64,000 bases of DNA from Staphylococcus piscifermentans (GTDB lineage: Bacteria; Bacillota; Bacilli; Staphylococcales; Staphylococcaceae). Position 1 is the stretch's first letter; every line of letters starts with the position of its first letter. Of this stretch, positions 56,119 to 64,000 are shown in pieces. The notes under the pieces were generated by a model that worked only from the letters and a program-made list of their open reading frames with translations, did no database searches and was not told the DNA's origin. The stretch covers positions 744,001 through 808,000 of the forward strand of contig NZ_LT906447.1 of the NCBI RefSeq assembly GCF_900186985.1, written 5' to 3'. The translations under genes and the position numbers were made by a program.

Positions 56119-56469
56119 TAGTTCATGGTTGCTTTGTACTGTTGAGTAATGTGTTCAATCGGATGTTGAAATAATAATAAACCGCTTCACGACGGCTTTA
56201 CTTTTTATAATTTACTGTATGGAAACGAATAAACACCTATTAGCATTATACATCTGAATAAATCAGAAATAAATTACTTGTTAACAAATGACTTTGAAAT
56301 GAAATACCATTGTAAAGGTTGTATCAAGCTTATTGCTATGAAAGCGTTTTGATGGTTGATACAGAAGGGTAGAAGTTACTTAGCACAGTTGAAATGGGTT
56401 TCTGTGATTGAAACGAGGCAAATAAGCACTTATACTTAATTTGATGATGATTTTAAGGAGGATATGGAT
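56119..56469. other. Non-coding region between lyrA and hutG
   Basis: About 390 bp without a gene, counted from the lyrA start. The only strong site is a cre-like sequence at 56339-56352. Both divergent promoters must be here; no clear -35/-10 pair stands out. Confidence 0.5.
56339..56352 (+). promoter_or_regulatory. cre-like site upstream of hutG
   Basis: TGAAAGCGTTTTGA differs from the CcpA consensus in one base (second from the right end). Repression of histidine degradation by preferred carbon sources is normal in firmicutes. Confidence 0.55.
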
Positions 56470-57399
56470 ATGTACAAACAGGCCAATCCAGATTTATGGC
56501 AAGGCAGAGTGGATAGTGAGACAGATAAATCGCAATTTCGCCACTTCCAAACAATTGAATTGAAAGATATCAATGAGACGAAAGTAGACGAAAAAGCAGG
56601 AACGGGCATCTTAGGATATGCAGTAGATAAAGGAGTAGAGCTGAATAACGGACGTGTCGGGGCACAAGAAGGTCCTGACGCTATCAGAAAAGCATTCGGC
56701 AACTTATCTGTTTTAACACCATGTCCGGTATACGACTATGGCAATGTGTACCATGATCATGACCATTTAATTGATACGCAAGAAGAATATGCAGAATTAG
56801 CTGCAAAAATGTTTAAAAATCACAATTATTCTTTCTTAGTCGGTGGGGGACACGACATTGCTTATGCGCAATATTTAGCGATGCGTAAAGCGTATCCTGA
56901 TGCTTCAATTGGTGTGATAAACATTGATGCTCACTTTGACACGCGTGAAGCTGAATCTTCAACTTCAGGCACAAGCTTCAGACAAATTCTTGAAAGCGAC
57001 GATAATGCTGACTATTTCGTTATGGGTATTCAATCTGCAAGCAATACGAAACATTTATTTGATTATGCTGAAGAACGTGGTATTGAATATGTGACTGCGG
57101 ACGAAATTTTGCATGAAATTTCACCTACCATCAAAGATAAAATCGACCATTTTATTAATCGCCATGATGTTATCATGTTTACAATTTGTATGGATGTTGT
57201 AGATAGTGCATTTGCTCCAGGTGTGAGTGCCCCGGCAGTCAATGGATTAACACCACATATTATTTTAGAATTATCTCGACGTATTGTCGGACATCCGAAA
57301 CTTGTTTCAATCAGTGTGGCTGAAACAAATCCGTTATATGATATGGATAATCGGACTGCGAAATTAGTTGCACTCTTCTTGCATAACTTTATTCATTAA
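56470..57399 (+). CDS. hutG: Formimidoylglutamase
   Basis: 309-aa ureohydrolase that splits N-formimidoyl-glutamate to glutamate and formamide, the last step of histidine breakdown. Manganese ligands are visible: GGGHDIAYAQ (about residue 127), NIDAHFDTRE (about 154) and CMDVVDSAF (about 240). The ATG at 56470 is 8 bases after AAGGAGG, and S. aureus HutG also starts MYKQ; the ATG at 56464 is too close. It is separated from hutUI by a LysR gene. A cre-like site lies 118 bp upstream. Confidence 0.93.
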   Translation: MYKQANPDLWQGRVDSETDKSQFRHFQTIELKDINETKVDEKAGTGILGYAVDKGVELNNGRVGAQEGPDAIRKAFGNLSVLTPCPVYDYGNVYHDHDHLIDTQEEYAELAAKMFKNHNYSFLVGGGHDIAYAQYLAMRKAYPDASIGVINIDAHFDTREAESSTSGTSFRQILESDDNADYFVMGIQSASNTKHLFDYAEERGIEYVTADEILHEISPTIKDKIDHFINRHDVIMFTICMDVVDSAFAPGVSAPAVNGLTPHIILELSRRIVGHPKLVSISVAETNPLYDMDNRTAKLVALFLHNFIH

Positions 57400-57419
57400 T
57401 TTTTGATATAGAATATAAC

Positions 57420-57453
57420 AGCGGACTGCCTGTCGGGGTAGTCCGTTTTTTAT
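57420..57453 (+). terminator. hutG terminator
   Basis: CGGACTGCC and GGTAGTCCG arms (one G-U) followed by TTTTTT. Confidence 0.8.
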
Positions 57454-57531
57454 GTAGTAGCGGCGATGTTGACGGAGTTGGTGTTGGAAAAGTAGGATAA
57501 TGGAGAGGGGGAAGATGTAAGGTGCAAGGGT

Positions 57532-57558
57532 GTAATCTGGACATAAGTTTTTGAGAAG
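57532..57558. repeat. Detached left end of array 3
   Basis: GTAATCTGGACAT at 57532-57544, with the usual spacer and the first two bases (AG, 57557-57558) of the next arm. The remaining part of that arm (TCTAGA) resumes at 57677, after a 116-bp insertion. With the insertion removed, arm phase stays at 21 bp. Confidence 0.75.
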
Positions 57559-57676
57559 GAAGAGGGACAGAAATAATTTTGGATAAAATTATTTCGTCTT
57601 CCCACCCCCGCAAGGCTAACTAGAATAGGAAAAAGCTTGGAACAAGCGCATTTTCTATTCAGATAGCTACTGCCAG
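57559..57676. mobile_element. Structured dispersed repeat inserted in array 3
   Basis: The stretch adds a net 116 bp. It contains the perfect hairpin GAAATAATTTT-GGAT-AAAATTATTTC (57570-57595) and a second stem, GAATAGGAAAA...TTTTCTATTC with inner GCTTG/CAAGC (about 57623-57660). No ORF. By memory it resembles an intergenic repeat family of staphylococci (motifs GGGACAGAAAT, TAGCTACTGCCAG). It may be a MITE-like element or a noncoding RNA repeat; no transposase or clear target duplication longer than AG is seen. Confidence 0.6.
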
Positions 57677-57980
57677 TCTAGAAAAGGGTGTAATCTAGAC
57701 ACAAGATTCAGAGAAGTGTCTAGAAAAGCATGTAATCTAGACACATGTTCCCGAGAAGTGTCTAGAAAAGCATGTAATCTAGACGCAAGATTCAGAGAAG
57801 TGTCTAGAAAAGCATGTAATCTAGACGCAAGATTCAGAGAAGTGTCTAGAAAAGCATGTAATCTAGACGCAAGATTCAGAGAAGTGTCTAGAAAAGCATG
57901 TAATCTAGACACAAGATTCAGAGAAGTGTCTAGAAAAGGGTGTAATCTGGACACAAGTTTCGAAGTAGTGTCTAGATTCC
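57673..57980. repeat. Array 3 of 21-bp alternating palindromic repeats
   Basis: Fifteen arms at exact 21-bp steps from the truncated arm at 57673 to AGTGTCTAGA at 57967, i.e. seven 42-bp units, in the same orientation as array 2. The right edge is GTGTCTAGATTCC, identical to array 1. Three consecutive units (57778, 57820, 57862) share TCTAGACGC instead of TCTAGACAC, the mark of local duplication. Together with the detached left part the array has 16 arms, i.e. 333 bp without the insertion, one unit less than arrays 1 and 2. It lies between convergent hutG and the LysR gene. Frames open on both strands are artefacts. Confidence 0.94.
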
Positions 57981-58059
57981 CACCAGCTCATCCGGTCGTC
58001 CACTAGCTTATCAGGTCATCCACCACCCCCTCCGCTCCTGCTCCCAAATCTCCACTCAT

Positions 58060-58938
58060 CTACTGTATCTTCCAATAATTAATACATTCATCAATCAAAG
58101 TCTTCGCAATTTCCGACAATTTCCGTTGTTCCAAGTAATTGATATAAATCGTGCGTTCAATAATCGGTGTAATCTTAATAGCACTCAGTTGATTGGCTGA
58201 AAAAGATTGATAGTAAAAACGCGGAATAATAGCATAGCCTAAGCCTCTGTGTACCATAGTAGTAGCCGTTTCGAAACGATCTACTTCTAATACAATATTA
58301 GGATGGATATTCATTTGTTTGAAATACTCATCCAAATGTTTTCTGACTTGATATTGACGGTTAGTTAAAATCAATGGAAGATGTTGTAAGTCAGTTGCTT
58401 TTTGAGTAGTACTTTCAATCGTGTCTTTGGGTGCAATTAATACATAAGGTTCGTTATAAAGTGGAACAGAAACGATGGTATCACGATCTATTTTTTCATT
58501 TGAGAGAGCGAAATGTACATCGAAATTCAATAAACTGGAAATAATGCTTTCCATATTATGTTGCTCTATGATCTGGTAGCGTTGTTTTTGATAAGTCTTG
58601 TGGTGCTGCTGAATCACTAATGCGACCCAAGGACTCGTAGACTCCAATATTGAAAGTTTGAGTCGCGGCTCATCAGAAATATTCAAATCATACATGCGAT
58701 CCAACGTTTTGTGATAATGATTTACTAAAGATTGAGCATATTTATAAAACTGAATGCCTTTTTCAGTAATTTTCAACTCTTTAGTTGTTCTGATAAATAG
58801 CGGATAACCTAGGTCTGCTTCCATCTTTTTAATTGCAGTAGTCAAAGAGGGCTGACTGATATGCAAGAATTGAGCAGCACGCGTGAAACTGTTGTAGCGG
58901 ACGACCGCTAAAAAATACTCTAATTGCATAATTTTCAT
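58060..58938 (-). CDS. LysR-family regulator, probable hut regulator
   Basis: 292-aa LysR-type regulator: winged helix at residues 2-62 (SFTRAAQFLHISQPSLTTAI as helix-turn-helix) and an effector-binding domain from about residue 90. It lies inside the hut region between hutG and yjiH-hutUI, and the S. aureus homologue in this position is called HutR by some annotators; control of histidine use is likely but inferred. The ATG at 58938 follows AGGGGTGGG; longer readings add residues without a ribosome site. Confidence 0.82.
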   Translation of the reverse strand: MKIMQLEYFLAVVRYNSFTRAAQFLHISQPSLTTAIKKMEADLGYPLFIRTTKELKITEKGIQFYKYAQSLVNHYHKTLDRMYDLNISDEPRLKLSILESTSPWVALVIQQHHKTYQKQRYQIIEQHNMESIISSLLNFDVHFALSNEKIDRDTIVSVPLYNEPYVLIAPKDTIESTTQKATDLQHLPLILTNRQYQVRKHLDEYFKQMNIHPNIVLEVDRFETATTMVHRGLGYAIIPRFYYQSFSANQLSAIKITPIIERTIYINYLEQRKLSEIAKTLIDECINYWKIQ

Positions 58939-59501
58939 CCGAACATCCCACCCCTTCATTAAAAAATAAATGTGTATTGGTAATTAAAATTATAAAGAAA
59001 ACTGAAAAAATATGTAATAAATTTTTACATAGCAACTAGCTTAGAAGTGCTTTTATTTCAGTAACAAACTAGATTTATAGCTTGAAACTATAAATAATTA
59101 GTTTATTTATATTTGATGCTTATATCGTAGCATATTATACTTAAATTGTGATGCAAGGGATATTACATTTTATTACAGATTGAATATTTGGAAAATTCAA
59201 GAAATGAATTTTATTTCTATTATTAAATTGAAATGGCAATTTGAGATGATATTGAAGCAAACTTCATTTCTATCAATTTTCCTTAAGTGATATCCGCTTG
59301 CCATCTTTTGCAGGGAGAAATGATTAATAGGATTTTTTAAAGCAAGTGATGCATCGAAGGGGAAAGATGCTTTCATTGCTTGCAGCACATCGACAACTAT
59401 ATATAAGATTCAGTGAATAGTATGATATGGAGCTTAAGTCATCTAGGTTCAATCATAATCAGACAGCTTTCACATGCTTGTAAAACAAAGGGGTGTCAAG
59501 T
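58939..59501. other. Divergent non-coding region LysR / yjiH
   Basis: An AT-rich region of 563 bp without a gene. It contains a LysR-type dyad at 59073-59095 and several A/T runs. The long distance to yjiH suggests a long leader or distant promoter. No riboswitch was recognised. Confidence 0.5.
59073..59095. promoter_or_regulatory. LysR-type T-N11-A dyad
   Basis: ATTTATAG-CTTGAAA-CTATAAAT is a perfect 8-bp dyad with a 7-base centre and contains T-N11-A (TAG-N7-CTA), the classical LysR recognition motif. It lies 135 bp before the LysR start. Confidence 0.6.
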
Positions 59502-60860
59502 ATGAAAACTGAAGCAAACTTACTATCTGAAGAGATGGAACTCCAATCTGATACGCAACCCGCTCAAAGTGAAAAAGGGGTAAAAATGTGGCGGTTTTAC
59601 GTATTCAGCTTTATTGGAATTCTTTGTTTCTTCGTTCCGGTAACTATCGGCGGCACGAACACGATTCTCGTAGACCATGTGCACTTATGGGTGCGACAGC
59701 TGCTCGGTCCGGCCATGCCTTATGTGGCATTGCTATTAATTTTAGCCGGGGCAGGCTTGCCGATCGTCAGACAAGATTTCAAGAAGTCAGTCACTGACTT
59801 TATTATTGTACTTTTTAAAGTACTTGGAGCAGTCATTGGTATCATGTATGTATTTAAATTTGGTCCAGCATTACTGTTCAAACAAGATTACGGTCCGTTT
59901 TTATTCGACAAACTGATGTTGCCATTAAGTATTTTGATTCCGATTGGTGCAGTCGCACTTTCATTATTAGTAGGCTACGGTTTACTAGAATACATCGGGG
60001 TTTTGATGCAGCCGGTTATGCGTCCATTATTCAAGACGCCGGGTAAATCAGCGGTTGATGCAGTGGCTTCTTTCGTAGGGAGTTACTCATTAGGATTGTT
60101 GATTACGAACCGTGTATATAAAGATGGAATGTATAACAAGAAAGAAGCGGTGATTATTGCAACCGGCTTCTCAACAGTATCTGCTACTTTCATGGTTATC
60201 GTAGCGAATACATTAGGCTTAATGGAACACTGGAATTTATTCTTCTGGAGTACTTTAGTGATTACATTTGCAGTAACTGCTATTTCGGCACACTTACCGC
60301 CGATTCGCAATGAATCAGAAGAATATTATGAAGGCCAAGAAGGCGATAAAGAAGTGGAAGTAGATGGCAGTCGTTTCAAAGCAGCTTACGATGAAGCGAA
60401 ACGCCAATCACATGATTCACTTCCATTGCTGAAAAATATTTGGCTGAATGTCAAAGATGGACTTGAGATGACGATGGCGATTTTACCATCTATTCTATCC
60501 ATCGGTTTTGTCGGGTTATTACTGGCAAACTTCACGCCGATTATTGATTGGTTAAGTTACATTTTCTATCCATTTATCTATATCTTCCCGATAGGTGATA
60601 AAGCATTGTTGGCCAAAGCGTCGGCAATCTCAATTATTGAAATGTTCTTGCCGTCATTAATCGCGGTGAAAGCGACAATGGCTGTGAAATTTGTAACTGC
60701 AATTACAAGTATTTCTGCAATTATTTTCTTCTCTGCATTAGTACCTTGTATTATGGCCACAGATATTAAAATCCCAGTGTGGAAATTAGTATTTATCTGG
60801 TTTATTCGTGTGGCGTTGACACTATTGATTGCGATTCCATTCGCTCTACTTATTTTTTAA
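59502..60860 (+). CDS. YjiH-family membrane protein with nucleoside-recognition (gate) domains
   Basis: 452-aa membrane protein with about ten helices. Two gate-type repeats: one near residue 125-260 (FVGSYSLGLLITNRVYKDG) and one near 325-430 (KASAISIIEMFLPSLIAVKA). It is first in an operon with hutU and hutI (31-bp gap), so a role in histidine or urocanate transport is plausible, but not established. The ATG at 59502 is 8 bases after AAGGGG; the GTG at 59493 has no ribosome site. Confidence 0.8.
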   Translation: MKTEANLLSEEMELQSDTQPAQSEKGVKMWRFYVFSFIGILCFFVPVTIGGTNTILVDHVHLWVRQLLGPAMPYVALLLILAGAGLPIVRQDFKKSVTDFIIVLFKVLGAVIGIMYVFKFGPALLFKQDYGPFLFDKLMLPLSILIPIGAVALSLLVGYGLLEYIGVLMQPVMRPLFKTPGKSAVDAVASFVGSYSLGLLITNRVYKDGMYNKKEAVIIATGFSTVSATFMVIVANTLGLMEHWNLFFWSTLVITFAVTAISAHLPPIRNESEEYYEGQEGDKEVEVDGSRFKAAYDEAKRQSHDSLPLLKNIWLNVKDGLEMTMAILPSILSIGFVGLLLANFTPIIDWLSYIFYPFIYIFPIGDKALLAKASAISIIEMFLPSLIAVKATMAVKFVTAITSISAIIFFSALVPCIMATDIKIPVWKLVFIWFIRVALTLLIAIPFALLIF

Positions 60861-60891
60861 AAAAAGAACTTAAACAAAGGAGAGATTGATT

Positions 60892-62580
60892 ATGACTAAA
60901 GATGCAACTGCAAACGGCAGACAAATCAAAGCGAAAAAAGGTTTAGAAATTGAATGTAAAGGATGGGAACAAGAAGCGGTACTACGAATGTTGTACAACA
61001 ACTTGGATCCAGAAGTAGCAGAACATCCTGATAAATTAGTCGTTTATGGCGGTATCGGTAAAGCTGCCAGAAACTGGGAAGCATTTGATGCGATTGTCGA
61101 TACATTACGTCGTTTAGAAGATGACGAAACAATGTTAGTCCAATCAGGTAAACCGGTAGCTGTGTTCAAGACACATAAAGAAGCACCGCGCGTATTGCTG
61201 TCTAACTCAGTACTAGTGCCGAAATGGGCAAACTGGGATCACTTCCATGAGTTAGATAAAAAAGGCTTGATGATGTACGGCCAAATGACTGCCGGCAGCT
61301 GGATTTACATCGGTTCTCAAGGTATCGTACAAGGAACTTATGAAACATTTGCAGAATTAGCCAATCAACACTTTGGTGGTTCTTTAAAAGGCACAATTAC
61401 ATTAACTGCTGGATTAGGTGGTATGGGCGGTGCGCAACCATTGGCTGTAACAATGAATGAAGGGGTAGTCATCGGTGTAGATGTAGACCCGACTCGTATT
61501 GAAAAACGTATCGAAACACGCTATTGCGACGTTATCACACATTCACTTGATGAAGCTTTAGAAAAAGCGCAAGAAGCTAAAGAAGCGGGTAAACCGTTAT
61601 CTATCGGCTTAGTGGGCAATGCACCAGAAGTGTATGAAGAAATCTTAAAACGTGATTTCAAAATTGACGTAATTACAGACCAAACTTCAGCCCATGACCC
61701 ATTAAACGGTTATGTTCCAGAAGGATTATCTCTGGAAGAAGCAGATAAATTACGTGAAGAAAATCCAGAAGAATATGTGAGATTATCTTGCCAATCTATG
61801 AGAAAACACGTTTCTGAAATGTTAGAATTCCAAAAACGCGGGGCAGTTGCATTTGACTATGGTAACAACATTCGTCAAGTTGCCTTTGATGAAGGTGAAG
61901 AACATGCCTTTGACTTCCCTGGTTTCGTTCCAGCGTATATTCGTCCGTTGTTCTGTGAAGGTAAAGGACCTTTCCGTTTTGCAGCATTAAGCGGCGATCC
62001 TAAAGATATCGAACGTGCTGACGAAGCTATGCGTGAACTCTTCCCTGAAGATGAAAAATTATTGCGTTGGTTAGATATGGCAGACGAAAAAATTGCATTC
62101 CAAGGTTTACCATCTCGTATCGCTTGGTTAGGTTATGGCGACCGTGCAAAAATGGGCTTGAAATTAAATGAACTGGTACGTAATGGCGAAATTTCAGCGC
62201 CTATCGTTATTGGACGTGACCACTTAGATTCAGGTTCCGTAGCTTCTCCAAACCGTGAAACTGAATCCATGAGAGATGGTTCAGATGCAGTAGGCGACTG
62301 GGCAATCTTGAATGCTTTAATTAACACAGCAGCTGGCGGTTCTTGGATTTCCTTCCACCACGGCGGCGGTGTAGGTATGGGTTATTCATTACACGCAGGT
62401 ATGGTAATTGTCGCAGATGGTTCTGAACGAGCTGATGAACGCTTGAAACGTGTATTAACTACAGATCCGGGTATGGGTGTAGTAAGACACGCTGACGCAG
62501 GATATGAAATTGCGATTGAAACAGCGAAAGAAAAAGGTGTCGATATTCCAATGTTAAAGGAGCAAGATTCTCATGAGTAA
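60892..62580 (+). CDS. hutU: Urocanate hydratase
   Basis: 562-aa NAD+-dependent urocanase, converting urocanate to imidazolonepropionate. The NAD site is in [16 protein letters not shown] (about residue 176), the active-site cysteine in [13 protein letters not shown] (about 355), and the C-terminal [15 protein letters not shown] near 488 is strongly conserved. AAGGAGAG precedes the ATG at 60892. It overlaps hutI by 8 bp. hutH (histidase), the first step, is not in the window; in staphylococci it lies near gyrA. Confidence 0.96.
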   Translation: MTKDATANGRQIKAKKGLEIECKGWEQEAVLRMLYNNLDPEVAEHPDKLVVYGGIGKAARNWEAFDAIVDTLRRLEDDETMLVQSGKPVAVFKTHKEAPRVLLSNSVLVPKWANWDHFHELDKKGLMMYGQMTAGSWIYIGSQGIVQGTYETFAELANQHFGGSLKGTITLTAGLGGMGGAQPLAVTMNEGVVIGVDVDPTRIEKRIETRYCDVITHSLDEALEKAQEAKEAGKPLSIGLVGNAPEVYEEILKRDFKIDVITDQTSAHDPLNGYVPEGLSLEEADKLREENPEEYVRLSCQSMRKHVSEMLEFQKRGAVAFDYGNNIRQVAFDEGEEHAFDFPGFVPAYIRPLFCEGKGPFRFAALSGDPKDIERADEAMRELFPEDEKLLRWLDMADEKIAFQGLPSRIAWLGYGDRAKMGLKLNELVRNGEISAPIVIGRDHLDSGSVASPNRETESMRDGSDAVGDWAILNALINTAAGGSWISFHHGGGVGMGYSLHAGMVIVADGSERADERLKRVLTTDPGMGVVRHADAGYEIAIETAKEKGVDIPMLKEQDSHE

Positions 62581-63835
62581 TGATTTAGTAATCCAAAATA
62601 TTGCACAATTAATTTTACCGAAAAAAACAGATAAACCCTTAAAAGGTAAAGAGCTTGATCAATTGAATGTAGTAGAAGACGGTACAGTAGTGGTAGATAA
62701 CGGTAAAGTTGTATACGCCGGCCCGCATTCAGATGAATATCAAGGTAAAGAAACGATTGATGCAACTGGCAAAGTTATTTCACCAGCATTGGTAGATGCA
62801 CACACGCATTTAGTCTTCGGCGGTTCTAGAGAACATGAAATGGCATTAAAACGTCAAGGCGCTTCTTACTTGGAAATCTTAGAACAAGGTGGCGGTATTC
62901 TATCTACAGTGAAAGCGACACGTGAAGCAACTGAGGAAGAATTATTCAAGAAAACGGACAAAGCCTTACGTGAAATCATGTCTTATGGTGTCTTGACTGT
63001 AGAAAGTAAAAGTGGTTACGGCTTAGATAAAGAGAACGAATTGAAACAATTAAAAGTATCTCATGAACTAGAAGATAAATATGGTATTACAATGAAACAC
63101 ACTTTCTTAGGACCGCATGCGGTACCTGAAGAAGCGGAATCTAGTGAAGCATTCTTGCAAGAAATGATTGACTTGCTGCCTGAAATGAAACAATATGCTG
63201 ACTTCGCGGATATCTTCTGTGAAACAGGTGTGTTCTCAGTAGAAGAATCTAGAAAATATATGCAAGCAGCTAAAGATGCAGGATTTGATGTGAAAATTCA
63301 TGCAGATGAAATCGATCCTTTAGGCGGCTTAGGTCTAGCAATTGAAGAAAACGCGATTTCTGGCGACCACTTAGTGGCTTCTAGTGAAGAAGATAAAAAA
63401 GCGTTGCATGATAGTAATACAGTCGCTGTGTTATTACCAGGTACAACGTTCTACCTTGATAAAGAAGGTTATGCAGATGCACGTGGTATGATTGATAATA
63501 ACGGTGCCATTGCAATTGCATCAGACTTCAACCCAGGTAGTAACGTGACGAACAATCTTCAATTGGTAATGACAATTGCCAGCTTGAAATTGAAATTATC
63601 TCCAAATGAAGTTTGGAATGCAGTTACAGTGAACGCTGCAAAAGCAATTGATGCAGATGCAGGTACGTTAGAAACTGGCGACGATGCAAACTTTGTTATC
63701 TGGGATGCGCCAAACTATGAATATATTCTTTATCATTATGGTATCAACCATGCTGAAAATGTTTATAAAGATGGAGAATTATTTATCGATAATACTATCA
63801 AAGTTAATACTGAATCTGAAAAAAGCAAAGCTTAA
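62573..63835 (+). CDS. hutI: Imidazolonepropionase
   Basis: 420-aa amidohydrolase opening the imidazolone ring to formimidoyl-glutamate. The metal-binding [16 protein letters not shown] (about residue 72) has the HxH pair; other ligand regions are [12 protein letters not shown] (about 240) and [11 protein letters not shown] (about 312). It starts inside the end of hutU (8-bp overlap, translationally coupled), and the operon ends at a strong terminator. Confidence 0.95.
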   Translation: MSNDLVIQNIAQLILPKKTDKPLKGKELDQLNVVEDGTVVVDNGKVVYAGPHSDEYQGKETIDATGKVISPALVDAHTHLVFGGSREHEMALKRQGASYLEILEQGGGILSTVKATREATEEELFKKTDKALREIMSYGVLTVESKSGYGLDKENELKQLKVSHELEDKYGITMKHTFLGPHAVPEEAESSEAFLQEMIDLLPEMKQYADFADIFCETGVFSVEESRKYMQAAKDAGFDVKIHADEIDPLGGLGLAIEENAISGDHLVASSEEDKKALHDSNTVAVLLPGTTFYLDKEGYADARGMIDNNGAIAIASDFNPGSNVTNNLQLVMTIASLKLKLSPNEVWNAVTVNAAKAIDADAGTLETGDDANFVIWDAPNYEYILYHYGINHAENVYKDGELFIDNTIKVNTESEKSKA

Positions 63836-63851
63836 TCATTAAGTAAAAATA

Positions 63852-63903
63852 ACGAGGACTGCAGTACTTGAACTGACAAGTATTGCAGTTCTCTTTTTAT
63901 TTT
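63852..63903 (+). terminator. hutI terminator
   Basis: GAGGACTGCAGTACTTG and CAAGTATTGCAGTTCTC pair along 17 bases with G-U, followed by TTTTTATTTT. Confidence 0.85.
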
Positions 63904-63979
63904 ATAGGCACTGATGTCTAAAATATTCTGACAATTATGTTAAGATATAGGAATACAGAAAGAGAAGGAGAGAGCAGTC

Positions 63980-64000
63980 GTGAGAATTGAAAGTTATGCT
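63980..64000 (+). CDS. Start of a gene cut by the window edge
   Basis: GTG at 63980 is preceded by AAGGAG at 63965-63970 and reads seven codons (MRIESYA) to the window end. Too short to identify. A TTAAGATATAGG -10-like element lies about 40 bp upstream. Confidence 0.55.

Noticed and set aside
57667..58006. Frames on both strands of array 3
   Set aside because: Repeat artefact; no start signals, no conserved ends.
59285..59305. cre site before yjiH (TGGCAAGCGGATATCA on the minus strand)
   Set aside because: Half-site spacing is one base too long for CcpA.

Overview
The window is AT-rich firmicute chromosome and almost certainly comes from a coagulase-negative Staphylococcus close to the S. 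carnosus group. Many products read as staphylococcal orthologues: NarT, SarZ, IruO, GlcP, Mqo, HssRS/HrtBA, TcaRAB, LyrA/SpdC, type II Fni, and a hut cluster without hutH. Their order follows the nar-to-hut part of the S. aureus chromosome as I remember it. No rRNA, tRNA, CRISPR, prophage or transposase gene was seen. The species is inferred, not proven.

Layout. 1-6.3 kb: nitrate transporter narT, the first mevalonate-pathway steps (mvaS divergent from thiolase-mvaA), hsp20 and the redox regulator sarZ. 6.5-18 kb: small membrane proteins, an EamA transporter, gltT, a LOG protein, a CorA-like transporter, a MarR gene, Fur-box-linked iruO, glcP, a YhdH-type reductase and a low-complexity lipoprotein. 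18-25 kb: a TagF-like polymerase, lctP with cre and Rex/ArcR-type sites, a GT4 glycosyltransferase and mqo. 25-29 kb: haem sensing and efflux (hssRS divergent from hrtBA). 30-40 kb: tcaR-tcaA-tcaB, an MMPL exporter, a TetR regulator and an EmrA/EmrB-like pump. 40-48 kb: unknown proteins, a hotdog thioesterase, a second CorA-like protein, fni, nrdDG behind a pair of NrdR boxes, and a 3-methyladenine glycosylase. 48-55 kb: tandem DUF805 proteins, an XRE/membrane-protein pair, a NatAB-like ABC exporter, a YnfA-family protein, galM and rpiA. 55-64 kb: lyrA, hutG, a LysR regulator, a YjiH-type membrane protein, hutU, hutI and the first codons of another gene.

Most unusual signal. Three arrays (9602-9976, 39720-40094 and about 57532-57980) share one architecture. 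A 10-bp arm containing TCTAGA alternates in orientation every 21 bp, giving a 42-bp unit. Arrays 1 and 2 are both 375 bp with 18 arms. Array 3 is one unit shorter and is split by a 116-bp structured repeat. All three lie between convergent genes, beyond their terminators. Two helical turns between arms places every arm on one DNA face, as expected for a protein-binding or nucleoid-organising element. The long ORFs across them are artefacts of a stop-free repeat whose length is a multiple of three.

Functional themes are redox and carbon-responsive metabolism (Rex/ArcR, cre, NrdR, Fur and HssR-type sites), haem and iron handling, several efflux systems and histidine breakdown. Site assignments rest on visual consensus matching; nothing was computed or searched.
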